Shown here one piece after another: positions 1-7,674 of a stretch of 64,000 nt of DNA (the stretch's first letter is position 1; each line of letters begins with the position of its first letter). Location: contig NZ_JAIZEO010000007.1 in assembly GCF_024189315.1 (NCBI RefSeq), forward strand, positions 1 to 64,000. Direction: 5' to 3'. Under the pieces are notes generated by a model, which was not told the DNA's origin, ran no database searches, and saw nothing but the letters and a program-made list of their open reading frames with translations. The position numbers and the translations under genes are program-made. This stretch comes from Halobacillus sp. A5. Its GTDB lineage: Bacteria; Bacillota; Bacilli; Bacillales; Halobacillaceae.

Positions 1-918
1 GACAATTGTCCAGACGCTACCTCCACCTGCACTCCAGCATCAGGGAGTTTCTTTCCAGTGGGGACGACACTTGTCACGTGTATAGCGACCGATGCCTCAG
101 GAAGTGAAAGTGACCCATGTTCATTTGAAGTCACGGTTAATGATACGGAACCTCCAATGATCACCTGTCCGGATAATATCACTGTCCTCGTCATACCCGG
201 TGAAACGGGAGCCGTAGTGAATTACCCTGATCCGGTGGTTACCGATAACTGTCCAGGTGTGATAAGTTCCTGTTCTCCTGCCTCGGGATCTTTTTTTCCA
301 GTAGGAACGACAGAGGTCACTTGTACGGCTGAAGACGCCTCAGGAAATATAGCTTATTGCACATTTAACATTGAAGTGGAAATTGTTAGCCAGAATATAT
401 TGCAATTGGATTTAGTATTAAACCATGAAGTTCAGGTAATTAGCGATGAGACAATAGAAGTAGAGGCTTTCTCCATTCAACAGAGAAATGAAAATGACCT
501 TGAAGGGAAGGGCAATGTGGAATGTATAAATGTGCAAAGAGTTCATGATTGGTTGGTCTTTTGTACAGAGTTACAAACCGAAGTTGCCATTCCAGCGGCT
601 TGTAATGTCGCGGTCTTTGAATGCACGGAGTCAGGCGGGGAAATAAGCATCCAATGTGAAGCCGTACCCAATTCTGGCCGAATTACTATTTTAGATGATG
701 TTCGCGATGTTCCAGGAATTCCAGGAGCAAGACGGGTTCCAATACGTTTTACTATTCTTCTTCAAATTCAATACTTCTGTGGCGATGTACTCGTATGCGA
801 ATTCGAAGCCCCGGCATGTCAGGTGGAAGAAGTGATCCTCTGTTACCCAGAAGGCAGCTCTATTATTGCAGAAGTGACTGAAGTTCAATGTCTAGCTTGT
901 CAGTATCAGCGTGATTAA
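1..918 (+). CDS. HYR-domain surface protein, 3' part (5' end outside window)
   Basis: The reading frame is already open at base 1, so the gene begins upstream. The visible part has two HYR (hyalin, immunoglobulin-like) repeats, each with the pattern DNCP...PVGTT.VTC.A.DASG, separated by an EPPMITCP linker; HYR modules are usually extracellular adhesion or structural domains. After about residue 125 the HYR pattern stops and a cysteine-rich C-terminal domain of about 180 residues follows, with segments such as VHDWLVFCTE and PACNVAVFEC. No sortase motif or C-terminal membrane anchor is visible. A hairpin terminator follows the stop. The HYR call is strong; the tail domain I do not recognise, though its cysteine spacing suggests a disulfide-linked envelope or spore-surface protein (inference). 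Confidence 0.85.
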   Translation, partial: DNCPDATSTCTPASGSFFPVGTTLVTCIATDASGSESDPCSFEVTVNDTEPPMITCPDNITVLVIPGETGAVVNYPDPVVTDNCPGVISSCSPASGSFFPVGTTEVTCTAEDASGNIAYCTFNIEVEIVSQNILQLDLVLNHEVQVISDETIEVEAFSIQQRNENDLEGKGNVECINVQRVHDWLVFCTELQTEVAIPAACNVAVFECTESGGEISIQCEAVPNSGRITILDDVRDVPGIPGARRVPIRFTILLQIQYFCGDVLVCEFEAPACQVEEVILCYPEGSSIIAEVTEVQCLACQYQRD

Positions 919-944
919 GAGAGGGATAGAATTCTCTATAATAT

Positions 945-984
945 AAGCTGCTCAATGATATGAAGTTGTTGAGCAGCTTTTTTT
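945..984 (+). terminator. Intrinsic terminator of the HYR gene
   Basis: The arms AAGCTGCTCAA (945-955) and TTGAGCAGCTT (969-979) are perfectly complementary, and a run of T follows to 984. Confidence 0.9.
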
Positions 985-1099
985 GGCTACAGTTTTCAAA
1001 AAAAATTAATTATAAATTTAAAAAGGAATCTCTCCGCTTTTGTTTAATGTATTACACAGGAGTTTTTTTGAAAGTAGAACGTTTAGATGAGGTGAATAT

Positions 1100-1912
1100 A
1101 TGTCGTTCCTATTATCTAATGATCATGCGAGAATGGTGGAAAACGCTGAAATAAATACATTAAAGAATAGGTTGGAAAGGATAAAGGAAATAGTAGGAAA
1201 TCCAATGGAAGTAGACATAAACAAGTTTGGGCATGCAGTTGCTTTTACCGTAAAAAATGTACCCGGACCTACTTTCAATATGGTCAAAGGAATGACTGAA
1301 TTAGAGATAAATTTATTAGATTCTATAATAGACTTTTACAATGCGAAAGGTATTCCAGCCAGGTTTGAGGTCACTCCGGCGCAAGCCTCTAAAGAACTCT
1401 TTAGGAATTTGAGTGTAAAAGGCTTTTACCAAAGCGGGTTTCATACCTCCCTTTATGGAACATTACCTCCCCACAAACATAGACTCAAAGAACCTTCGGG
1501 AATAAAGATTGAAAAAATGAATATAGAAAATTTTGATGCTTTCGGTGAAATCTATACTAAAGGATTTAATATGCCTGTTAGTGTAAAAAATCATGTCACG
1601 AAAAACAACAGAGTTCTCTTAAATAATGAACACTGGAACTTTTATTTAGCAAGTGTAGAAGGGAAGCCTGCAGGCGTGGGCGTGTTGTTCTGTGAAAACG
1701 GAATAGGTACATTAGCTGCATCAGCTACTTTACCAGAGTTCAGAAATAAAGGGGTACACACTGCCCTTATCAAAGAACGGATAGAAAAAGCAAATGAATT
1801 AAACTGTCATTTAATTGTGGGCCAATCAGCTTTTGGAAGTGTGAGTCAAAGAAATATGGAAAAAGCCGGGTTAAAGATAGCATACACTCATGCTGTTTGG
1901 GAGGAATTGTAA
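1100..1912 (+). CDS. GNAT family N-acetyltransferase with N-terminal extension
   Basis: 270 residues. The C-terminal 130 residues have the GNAT layout: a beta strand (AGVGVLFCENG), then the acetyl-CoA loop region LPEFRNKGVHTALIKER, then the terminal QRNMEKAGLK segment. The N-terminal half, including KFGHAVAFTVKNVPGPTFN, is an additional domain seen in two-domain GNAT proteins. The ATG at 1100 is preceded by GAGGTGA, which fixes the start; a longer frame overlapping it upstream lacks such a site. The acceptor substrate cannot be read from sequence. It stands alone between the HYR gene terminator and the next lipoprotein gene. Confidence 0.85.
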   Translation: MSFLLSNDHARMVENAEINTLKNRLERIKEIVGNPMEVDINKFGHAVAFTVKNVPGPTFNMVKGMTELEINLLDSIIDFYNAKGIPARFEVTPAQASKELFRNLSVKGFYQSGFHTSLYGTLPPHKHRLKEPSGIKIEKMNIENFDAFGEIYTKGFNMPVSVKNHVTKNNRVLLNNEHWNFYLASVEGKPAGVGVLFCENGIGTLAASATLPEFRNKGVHTALIKERIEKANELNCHLIVGQSAFGSVSQRNMEKAGLKIAYTHAVWEEL

Positions 1913-2043
1913 ACAGTGACTGTCTTAAAAGAATATTGCGGAATTAAGGTAATATTGTTAGCTAAGCAGAAAAAAATAATTGAAATAAATGGATTATTTT
2001 GGAATAATTAGTGAGGGAGAGTGACAAATAAAGGAGTGATTCA

Positions 2044-2718
2044 ATGAAGAACCGTACAAATTGGAGTTATTTCGCCCTGCTGCTTGCACTATTACTCGCT
2101 GCATGTTCAAACGGAGCGGAGGGGAAATCAGAAACAGAGCCTGCTGATTCTGAAGAAGAAAATACTTCCTCAGAAGAAGAAAATAAGCCAAAAGATGAGG
2201 AAAGCGACGAATCAGATTCAGAAGACACGGAAGAGAAAGATGCAGAGGATACATCTTCAGAAGAAACAAACGATGACGATTCAGAGGATACATATGAAAA
2301 AGAAGAACAAGCCCTGAATGAATATTCCTCCGAAGAAATTGAGTACGCCCGCGTCTGGCGGCAGCTTGGATCGCATCAGGACATCGAACAACTAAGTGTT
2401 GAGCACATCCCGGCCGGTACACCGCTTAATCCTGATGAGGAAATAAGTCTGGACTACCCAGAGGATGTCGTTAAGCTGCGCGGCTCACGTCTGGCCGATG
2501 GAGAGGGCGTAATATACAGCGGGAATGGGGATGGAACGATTAATGTGTACGACGTGCCCATACGTTGGTACGGCGGTTTTCCTCGTCCTGATCATCTCGA
2601 TGATGATGACGTTCTTGAAGACATGGAAAACATAATCAACAACACAGAAGAAGTATACATCGAGCCAGGGAATGACGAAGAGATTACAAACCTAATCGAG
2701 AAAATTGACATTCAATAA
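2044..2718 (+). CDS. Acidic lipoprotein of unknown function
   Basis: 224 residues. The N-terminus has a positive start, a hydrophobic stretch FALLLALLL and the lipobox LAAC (Cys about residue 21), so the protein should be exported and lipid-anchored. Residues about 30-95 are a low-complexity linker made almost entirely of Glu, Ser, Asp and Thr, which could be an extended spacer through the cell wall. A more ordered C-terminal part (residues 98-224) contains VWRQLGSHQDIEQLSVEHIPAGTPLNP and a tryptophan-rich RWYGGFPRP segment. AAAGGAGTG precedes the ATG. I do not recognise the ordered domain. Confidence 0.8.
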   Translation: MKNRTNWSYFALLLALLLAACSNGAEGKSETEPADSEEENTSSEEENKPKDEESDESDSEDTEEKDAEDTSSEETNDDDSEDTYEKEEQALNEYSSEEIEYARVWRQLGSHQDIEQLSVEHIPAGTPLNPDEEISLDYPEDVVKLRGSRLADGEGVIYSGNGDGTINVYDVPIRWYGGFPRPDHLDDDDVLEDMENIINNTEEVYIEPGNDEEITNLIEKIDIQ

Positions 2719-2726
2719 AATAAAAA

Positions 2727-2755
2727 TTGACAGTCCGTGAAAATAAACGTAATAT
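2727..2755 (+). promoter_or_regulatory. Sigma-A promoter of the tyrS leader
   Basis: TTGACA (2727-2732), a 17-base spacer, then TAATAT (2750-2755). It lies just upstream of the T-box leader and downstream of the lipoprotein stop. Confidence 0.75.
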
Positions 2756-2769
2756 AATTCTAAATTTAA

Positions 2770-3011
2770 TAAAAAAGGCAATGATGGAACGAAGTAGTAT
2801 AAATATCAATGGTTCAGAGAGTCGATGGTGCTGCGAATCGATGCATATATTTATATGAATTACTTTCTGGAGCTTCTAATGCGAAACCGATAGTAGTATT
2901 AGACGGTAAACCCGATATCTTTTTTGAGTGGAAGAAGAGGTAATCTCTTTCTTTAACTTGGGTGGTAACGCGTGTTCAAGGCACGTCCCATGGCAGGGGC
3001 GTGTCTTTTTT
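2770..3011 (+). promoter_or_regulatory. T-box riboswitch, tyrosine type
   Basis: The conserved T-box core GGGTGGTAACGCG is at 2960-2972. It is followed by a G-U tolerant terminator stem, GGCACGTCCC (2980-2989) with GGGGCGTGTC (2996-3005), and a run of T. Stem I contains an AGTA motif and, on its 3' side, GAA followed by T and TAC (2861-2863). That position fits the specifier, and TAC is a tyrosine codon. Uncharged tRNA-Tyr would stabilise the antiterminator and allow tyrS transcription. The 5' boundary is approximate. Confidence 0.9.
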
Positions 3012-3034
3012 GTATTTGAAAAGGGGGAGGATCT

Positions 3035-4279
3035 ATGAAATATGTTGATCAGTTAACGAAACAACAGCAGGAGGAGCTTCAGAAGCAATATGAAGTCCTG
3101 TCTTATGGAGTGGATTCGATCGTTCCTGAGGATAAATTTAAAGAAAAAATCGCTAAGTCGATAAAGGAGCAACAGCCGCTAAAGGTGAAATTGGGACTCG
3201 ACCCCACAGCCCCTGACGTCCACATCGGCCACACCGTAGTATTGAATAAATTGAAGCAATTCCAGCAGTTCGGGCACACGATTCAGCTGATCATTGGTGA
3301 TTTTACAGGGAAAATCGGAGACCCCACTGGAAAGGCAGCTGCGCGGAAAGCGCTAACCGATGAAGATGTGCGTCATAATGCAAAAACGTACGCCGAGCAA
3401 TTTGGAAAAGTTATCGATATGGACGCTGTAGAACTTCACTACAATTCCAGGTGGTTATCGAAAGTGAATTTCTCAGAAGTCCTTCAGCTGGCGAGTCAGG
3501 TGACAGTCGCCCGCATGCTGGAAAGAAACGATTTTCACACACGGTACCAAATGAACAAACCGATCTACCTTCATGAGTTTTTCTATCCTGTGATGCAGGG
3601 GTATGATTCACACGTGTTGGAGTCAGACATTGAATTAGGGGGAACGGACCAGGAGTTTAATGTACTGTTCGGCCGGCAGATTCAGGAGCAATTTAATCAG
3701 GAGAAACAAGTCGTCTTACTTCTGCCTTTAATCGAAGGACTTGACGGCAAGGAGAAAATGTCAAAATCCAAGAATAACTATATCGGCATTGATGAAAGCC
3801 CGAATGATATTTTTGGCAAGACGATGTCAATTCCCGATGAACTGATTGTGAAATATTTTGAACTGACCTCCAACCTCTCTATCGAGGAAGTAGCTCAAAT
3901 AAAAACGCAGCTTACGGACGGTGCTCTTCATCCCATAGAAGCCAAAATCCGCTTAGCCTGTTCTTTCGTAGAAATGCTTTATGACAAAGAAGAAGCCAAG
4001 AAAAGTCAGGCTCATTTTGCCAATGTATTTCAAAAGAATAAAATTCCTGATGACATGCCGGAAGTCGTCTGGAATCAAGACTTAAGGGTCGGCATCGTCG
4101 ATCTAATAAAGGAGCTTGGATTGCTGCCGTCTAAGAGTGAAGTGAGACGAATGGTTAAGAATGGCGGTATTCGTATTAATCAGGAAAAAATAACGGATCC
4201 TTTCACAACGGTAGATGTAGTTGATGGCATGATTGTGCAGGTGGGGAAACGGAAATTTGTTCGATTAAGGGTAAAGTAA
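3035..4279 (+). CDS. tyrS: Tyrosyl-tRNA synthetase
   Basis: 414 residues, a normal length. It charges tRNA-Tyr with tyrosine in the cytoplasm. The class I signature HIGH is at residues 63-66 in PDVHIGHTVVL, the KMSKS loop is present in EKMSKSKNN near residue 240, and the last 70 residues form an S4 RNA-binding domain (SEVRRMVKNGGIRINQEKI). The GLDPTAPDVHIGH context resembles the TyrZ-type branch rather than the Bacillus TyrS branch with GFDPTADSLHIGH. GGGGGAGG precedes the ATG. Control is by the T-box upstream, which agrees with the specifier reading. Confidence 0.97.
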   Translation: MKYVDQLTKQQQEELQKQYEVLSYGVDSIVPEDKFKEKIAKSIKEQQPLKVKLGLDPTAPDVHIGHTVVLNKLKQFQQFGHTIQLIIGDFTGKIGDPTGKAAARKALTDEDVRHNAKTYAEQFGKVIDMDAVELHYNSRWLSKVNFSEVLQLASQVTVARMLERNDFHTRYQMNKPIYLHEFFYPVMQGYDSHVLESDIELGGTDQEFNVLFGRQIQEQFNQEKQVVLLLPLIEGLDGKEKMSKSKNNYIGIDESPNDIFGKTMSIPDELIVKYFELTSNLSIEEVAQIKTQLTDGALHPIEAKIRLACSFVEMLYDKEEAKKSQAHFANVFQKNKIPDDMPEVVWNQDLRVGIVDLIKELGLLPSKSEVRRMVKNGGIRINQEKITDPFTTVDVVDGMIVQVGKRKFVRLRVK

Positions 4280-4387
4280 GGAAAGTGAGAAGAGCTTCAA
4301 AAAGTAGAGAAAAAGGGGAAAAAGCGCCGCTTTTAAGCGGGACAGACGGAAAGTCCCCTCGGTCACGACAGTTCACTTTTCGCAAAT

Positions 4388-4500
4388 GCCCATAAATTTG
4401 TCTATTTGCCCATAATTTGAAATTATCGCCCGTAAAATATAATTATAGCCCATAATATTGTGAAATGACCCATAAACGGCGATAAACGCCCATAAATCGA
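4388..4500. repeat. Six-unit array: octamer GCCCATAA every 20 bp
   Basis: The octamer (G/A)CCC(A/G)TAA starts at 4388, 4408, 4428, 4448, 4468 and 4488, a spacing of exactly 20 bases each time. The 12 bases between octamers differ from unit to unit and are A+T-rich. The array fills the space between the convergent tyrS and the UPF0316 gene. The same design with another octamer occurs at 16955 and 18100. No open frame or hairpin accounts for it. The rest of 4280-4628 holds no gene I can support. Confidence 0.85.
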
Positions 4501-4628
4501 GGACGCTCACCTCCGTTTGTGCACGTGCAGAGATCAGTGGAGGTAAGATAATATTAAAATTGGGCTGATTTCTGCAGTGCTTTTCTTCTCGGTTGTTATT
4601 CTATTAAGGTTTACAGGGGGGTATTTAA

Positions 4629-5156
4629 TTATTTTCTCCTCTTTGTTTTTTTCATAGAACTTAAAAGGTAGCCTCCCTTGAACTTACGCGGCTCGTAGGA
4701 AATGACAAAGGCATTTGGATCATATTCTTCAATTGTCTTCATTACATTTTCTTCCATATTTCTTTTTGTCAAAATCTGAAGCTGATAACGGACCCCGTCT
4801 CTTCCCATTCCTTCAAATACGGTGACGCCGTACCCATTGTTCCGCAGTGTAGAAACCAATTCAGAATTCTTGTTGAGTAAGTTAACCGTAAGAGTGGTAT
4901 ATCCTAAAGCCAATTTGTTTTCAATGTAATTTCCTAAAAATATTCCTGCGGCAAAACCTAAGGCATAAACAAGCATTTCTGGAATACTTTGCTCACCGCT
5001 AAGGACAATGGATAAACCAAATACATAAATTAACGCTTCGAGAAATCCAAAAATAGCAGCAAGCATGCTCATGTTCTTTACAACAAATATAATTCGAAGT
5101 GATAAGGTTGGCACTAAAATAATTTGTAATATAAAAATCAATAGGATGTTAGGCAT
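4629..5156 (-). CDS. UPF0316 / DUF2179 membrane protein (YebE-like)
   Basis: 175 residues. Three hydrophobic segments fill residues 1-85 (ILLIFILQIILVPTL, AAIFGFLEALIYVFGLSIVL, LVYALGFAAGIFLGNYIENK), followed by a soluble DUF2179 domain with GYGVTVFEGMGRDGVRYQLQI and a conserved YEPRKFKGG tail. This is the two-domain layout of the UPF0316 family, whose biochemical role is not established. The start is the ATG after AGAAAGGTTTTCCCT. It is monocistronic and convergent with tyrS. Confidence 0.88.
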   Translation of the reverse strand: MPNILLIFILQIILVPTLSLRIIFVVKNMSMLAAIFGFLEALIYVFGLSIVLSGEQSIPEMLVYALGFAAGIFLGNYIENKLALGYTTLTVNLLNKNSELVSTLRNNGYGVTVFEGMGRDGVRYQLQILTKRNMEENVMKTIEEYDPNAFVISYEPRKFKGGYLLSSMKKTKRRK

Positions 5157-5326
5157 AGGGAAAACCTTTCTAATGATAGATTTCTAATAATGATCTACCT
5201 TTCAATTTACCAAAAATAAGAAAATGTGCAAAGCATCTTGTCTTAAGGTCAAACAGGTCTAATGAGCGGTAACTGGCGATAATGAAGCATGTCAGGGTGC
5301 AGCGTTAGTCTCGCAGGTGAAAAAGG

Positions 5327-5377
5327 TTGACGGCATATTGAATGAATAGTATTCTCTTAGTAGAAAGGTCATTCTAT
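5327..5377 (+). promoter_or_regulatory. Promoter and operator of the tetR-mfs pair
   Basis: TTGACG (5327-5332), a 17-base spacer and TATTCT (5350-5355) make a good sigma-A promoter. The interrupted palindrome TAGAAAGGTCATTCTAT occupies 5361-5377, covering the expected start of transcription. A near-identical copy lies in front of the next gene at 5969. Repressor binding here would block initiation, giving autoregulation (inference). Confidence 0.75.
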
Positions 5378-5401
5378 CTAATTTAAAAAGGAGTAATTGA
5401 A

Positions 5402-5950
5402 ATGACTGTAAAAAAAGACACATTACTTCAAGCAGCTGAACGCTTATTTTATGAGTACGGATTTCGCGGCGTAGGACTAAAGCAGATCATCTCTGAAGCG
5501 AACGTGGCCACAATGACGCTTTATAACCATTTTTCCTCCAAAGACAATTTAGTCGAAGAAGTACTGAAGCAGCGGGAAGAACGCTATTGGTCTTACCTGG
5601 ATGAACATGTAGAAATGGATTCAGAGTCGCCGTTCATCTCTGCTGTTGAAGCTCACGGCCGCTGGTTAAAAGAACAGTCCTACAGGGGATGCATGTTTTT
5701 GCGGGCGATTGAGGATTATGCGGGAACGGATAACGAAATTGAAAGCATTGCACGAGGACACAAATCCAAATTGCTCAAATATTTTCAGCAATTGGCTCAA
5801 AACAAAGGGAAAGAGAACGAACGAGATTTAGCTCATCAATTTACATTGCTGCTTGAAGGAACTACTTCCATGACGACATTAATTGGTGCTGAGAAAGCAA
5901 CAGAACATTCAATTGCGATGGCGAGGACCCTGGTCAAATATTCATCGTAA
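5402..5950 (+). CDS. TetR family transcriptional regulator
   Basis: 182 residues. The TetR_N helix-turn-helix is at residues 6-52 (LLQAAERLFYEYGFRGVGLKQIISEANVA...LYNHFSSKDNLVEEVL). The remainder is the ligand-binding and dimerisation half, ending in LLLEGTTSMTTLIGAEKATEHSIAMART as in the YxaF/LmrA-like branch. AAAAAGGAG precedes the ATG. The operator pair at 5361 and 5969 indicates that it represses itself and the MFS transporter gene that starts 54 bases downstream. The ligand is unknown. Confidence 0.92.
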   Translation: MTVKKDTLLQAAERLFYEYGFRGVGLKQIISEANVATMTLYNHFSSKDNLVEEVLKQREERYWSYLDEHVEMDSESPFISAVEAHGRWLKEQSYRGCMFLRAIEDYAGTDNEIESIARGHKSKLLKYFQQLAQNKGKENERDLAHQFTLLLEGTTSMTTLIGAEKATEHSIAMARTLVKYSS

Positions 5951-5968
5951 TTTTTTTTAACAAAAAAT

Positions 5969-5985
5969 TAGAAAGGTCGTTCTAT
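5969..5985 (+). promoter_or_regulatory. Second TetR operator, in front of the MFS gene
   Basis: TAGAAAGGTCGTTCTAT differs in one base from the operator at 5361-5377. It sits 20 bases before the MFS start codon, with the ribosome binding site AAAAGGAGG in between. Confidence 0.75.
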
Positions 5986-6004
5986 ATAAAAAAAGGAGGA
6001 TCCT

Positions 6005-7156
6005 ATGAAATTTTCCAGATTAGTGTTACCAGGAGTTATGATGATTGCTGCTACTTATGGATTGGCGAGGTTTAGTTTCGGTTTGCTTCTTCCTGAGATT
6101 AATCAATCGCTTAACATGTCAGAGTTCATATCAGGAGCGGTTTCATCTCTGTTTTACTTAGCCTATTGCCTCACGATCGTCTTATCCACGGTGATCACTA
6201 CAAAGGAAGGACCAAGAAGGATGATCCTCGCAGCTGGTCTGTCCGCTTTTATGGGACTGCTCCTGATGGGGGTCACACCAAATGTATGGGTGCTTGCGTT
6301 AGTCGTGTTACTTGCCGGAGGCAGCACGGGTCTGGTCTCTCCTCCTTATGGCGCAGCGATTTCGCTTTGGATAAAAGAGGGGCAGCAGGGACGGGCAAAT
6401 ACCTGGATCAATTCAGGAACGAGCTTCGGCATCGCTCTTACCGGCGCAGGTGCGATGTTTTTAGCACAGAATTGGAGGTTGACGTATATCATTTATGCGG
6501 TCTTGACGTTCCTGGTTCTGTTATGGAATTTTAAAGCGATTCCGAATGACGGAGCAGGTGAGGGGTTGAGATTTAAAAAAGGAAACCTCTCCATACGAGG
6601 TGTAAAAGGATCCCCCTCTTTAATCATGGCTTCTCTTATTCTCGGAATTTCCACAGCGATCTTTTGGACATTTTCCAGATCATTCATTGAAGGAGCTGGG
6701 GATTATCATGAGTGGCAGCTCTCCCTATTTTGGGTCGTCATCGGACTATTTGGTGGTCTGGGAGGGTTTTCGGGTTCTTTAATTGAAAGGAAAGGTCTCT
6801 CTTTTGCATATAGGTTAGGGAGTTTGTCGATTGCTTCGGCTTCGATTATTTTACCGGTTACTGCAGGGAATTGGTTATTATCATACGTATCAGCTGGGAT
6901 TTTTGGCTGCTCTTATATATTTTTAACCGGCGTGCTTCTTGTCTGGGGTATTCGCGTATTTATTACGAACGCTTCCTTAGGGATTGGTGTTCCATTTTTA
7001 CTATTGGCGGTGGGGCAGGTCGTAGGTTCCGTACTTGCTGGATGGTCGATCGGAACGTGGGGTTATGCTGCTTCTTTTATACTTTATGGATTTATCGGCA
7101 TGGGGGCTGCTTTTATAAGCCCGAAGAAGGTTAGAAAGTCAAACGTCAATAACTAG
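6005..7156 (+). CDS. MFS transporter, YbfB/YjiJ type
   Basis: 383 residues with about 12 hydrophobic segments, the usual MFS size. The N-terminal motif TYGLARFSFGLLLPEI and the SLFYLAYCL segment match the YbfB/YjiJ (MFS_4) branch. Members are uncharacterised proton-linked exporters or importers of small organic compounds in the cytoplasmic membrane. AAAAGGAGG precedes the ATG. The gene follows the tetR gene on the same strand and has its own copy of the operator, so it is the likely regulatory target and may export the TetR ligand (inference). Confidence 0.9.
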   Translation: MKFSRLVLPGVMMIAATYGLARFSFGLLLPEINQSLNMSEFISGAVSSLFYLAYCLTIVLSTVITTKEGPRRMILAAGLSAFMGLLLMGVTPNVWVLALVVLLAGGSTGLVSPPYGAAISLWIKEGQQGRANTWINSGTSFGIALTGAGAMFLAQNWRLTYIIYAVLTFLVLLWNFKAIPNDGAGEGLRFKKGNLSIRGVKGSPSLIMASLILGISTAIFWTFSRSFIEGAGDYHEWQLSLFWVVIGLFGGLGGFSGSLIERKGLSFAYRLGSLSIASASIILPVTAGNWLLSYVSAGIFGCSYIFLTGVLLVWGIRVFITNASLGIGVPFLLLAVGQVVGSVLAGWSIGTWGYAASFILYGFIGMGAAFISPKKVRKSNVNN

Positions 7157-7227
7157 TGATAACGCAAATCACGAAGAGGTATTAGATATTTTGAAGGATT
7201 ACGAAGAGAAGGGTTCAGGTATATAAT

Positions 7228-7260
7228 GTAAAAAGCCCGTTTACTAGAGGGACTTTTTAC
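7228..7260 (+). terminator. Imperfect hairpin after the MFS gene
   Basis: GTAAAAAGCCC (7228-7238) pairs with GGGACTTTTTAC (7249-7260) with one mismatch. The T run is inside the stem rather than after it, so this may be a weak terminator or processing site. Confidence 0.4.
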
Positions 7261-7286
7261 ATTAAGAGGAGAAAGGAGTGTAAAAT

Positions 7287-7475
7287 ATGCTGGAAGGTAA
7301 AATATTTTGGTTATTTATGTTCGTTTATATCATATTGGCGGGATTAATAGTTATGTTAGTTCCAATGGATATAGCAATCGTACCGATAGCTATTTTGCCC
7401 CTGGTGGTGTTTATTCCGTATAACGTCCTAATTCTCAGAAATAGAAAAAATAGGAATACTAATAATGAAACGTGA
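7287..7475 (+). CDS. Small two-TM membrane protein, unknown function
   Basis: 62 residues. Two hydrophobic segments (FWLFMFVYIILAGLIVMLV and IAIVPIAILPLVVFIPYNVLIL) are followed by a basic, polar tail RNRKNRNTNNET, which predicts an inner-membrane protein with a cytoplasmic C-terminus. GAGGAGAAAGGAGTG precedes the ATG and gives a strong ribosome binding site, supporting a real gene. I do not recognise a family. Confidence 0.65.
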   Translation: MLEGKIFWLFMFVYIILAGLIVMLVPMDIAIVPIAILPLVVFIPYNVLILRNRKNRNTNNET

Positions 7476-7526
7476 AAAAAAGCAGTGAGCACCAGTACAG
7501 CTGCTCGAGGTTTATTCTATAAAAAA

Positions 7527-7573
7527 TAATAATCATAAAGGTCTGTTCAAGCTACAGGTCTTTATGATTATTA
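7527..7573 (+). terminator. Long stem-loop, probably bidirectional terminator
   Basis: TAATAATCATAAAG (7527-7540) and CTTTATGATTATTA (7560-7573) are perfect reverse complements around a 19-base loop. It lies between the small membrane gene and the convergent HAAS gene. Confidence 0.65.
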
Positions 7574-7637
7574 AAATAAAGGAAAGAATATGATTCTAGA
7601 AGGTGGCTGAAAAAAAAAGAAGGAACCCACCGAACTT

Positions 7638-7661
7638 AACGAGCTGCCGAAACAGCTCGTT
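7638..7661 (-). terminator. Hairpin downstream of the HAAS gene
   Basis: AACGAGCTG (7638-7646) and CAGCTCGTT (7653-7661) form a perfect stem with a 6-base loop just after the minus-strand stop at 7675. A T run on the minus strand follows only after some 18 bases, so termination may be weak. Confidence 0.5.
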
Positions 7662-7674
7662 AGGCAGCTAAAGA

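Noticed and set aside
960-1154. Frame of 64 codons upstream of the first GNAT gene
   Set aside because: Starts inside a terminator hairpin and overlaps the GNAT start, which has the proper ribosome site.
2084-2317. Lysine-rich alternative frame inside the lipoprotein gene
   Set aside because: It is the shadow of the Glu/Ser/Asp low-complexity linker.
4388-4500. CRISPR-like periodic repeat
   Set aside because: Only eight bases are conserved and the period is 20 bases; no cas genes are present.
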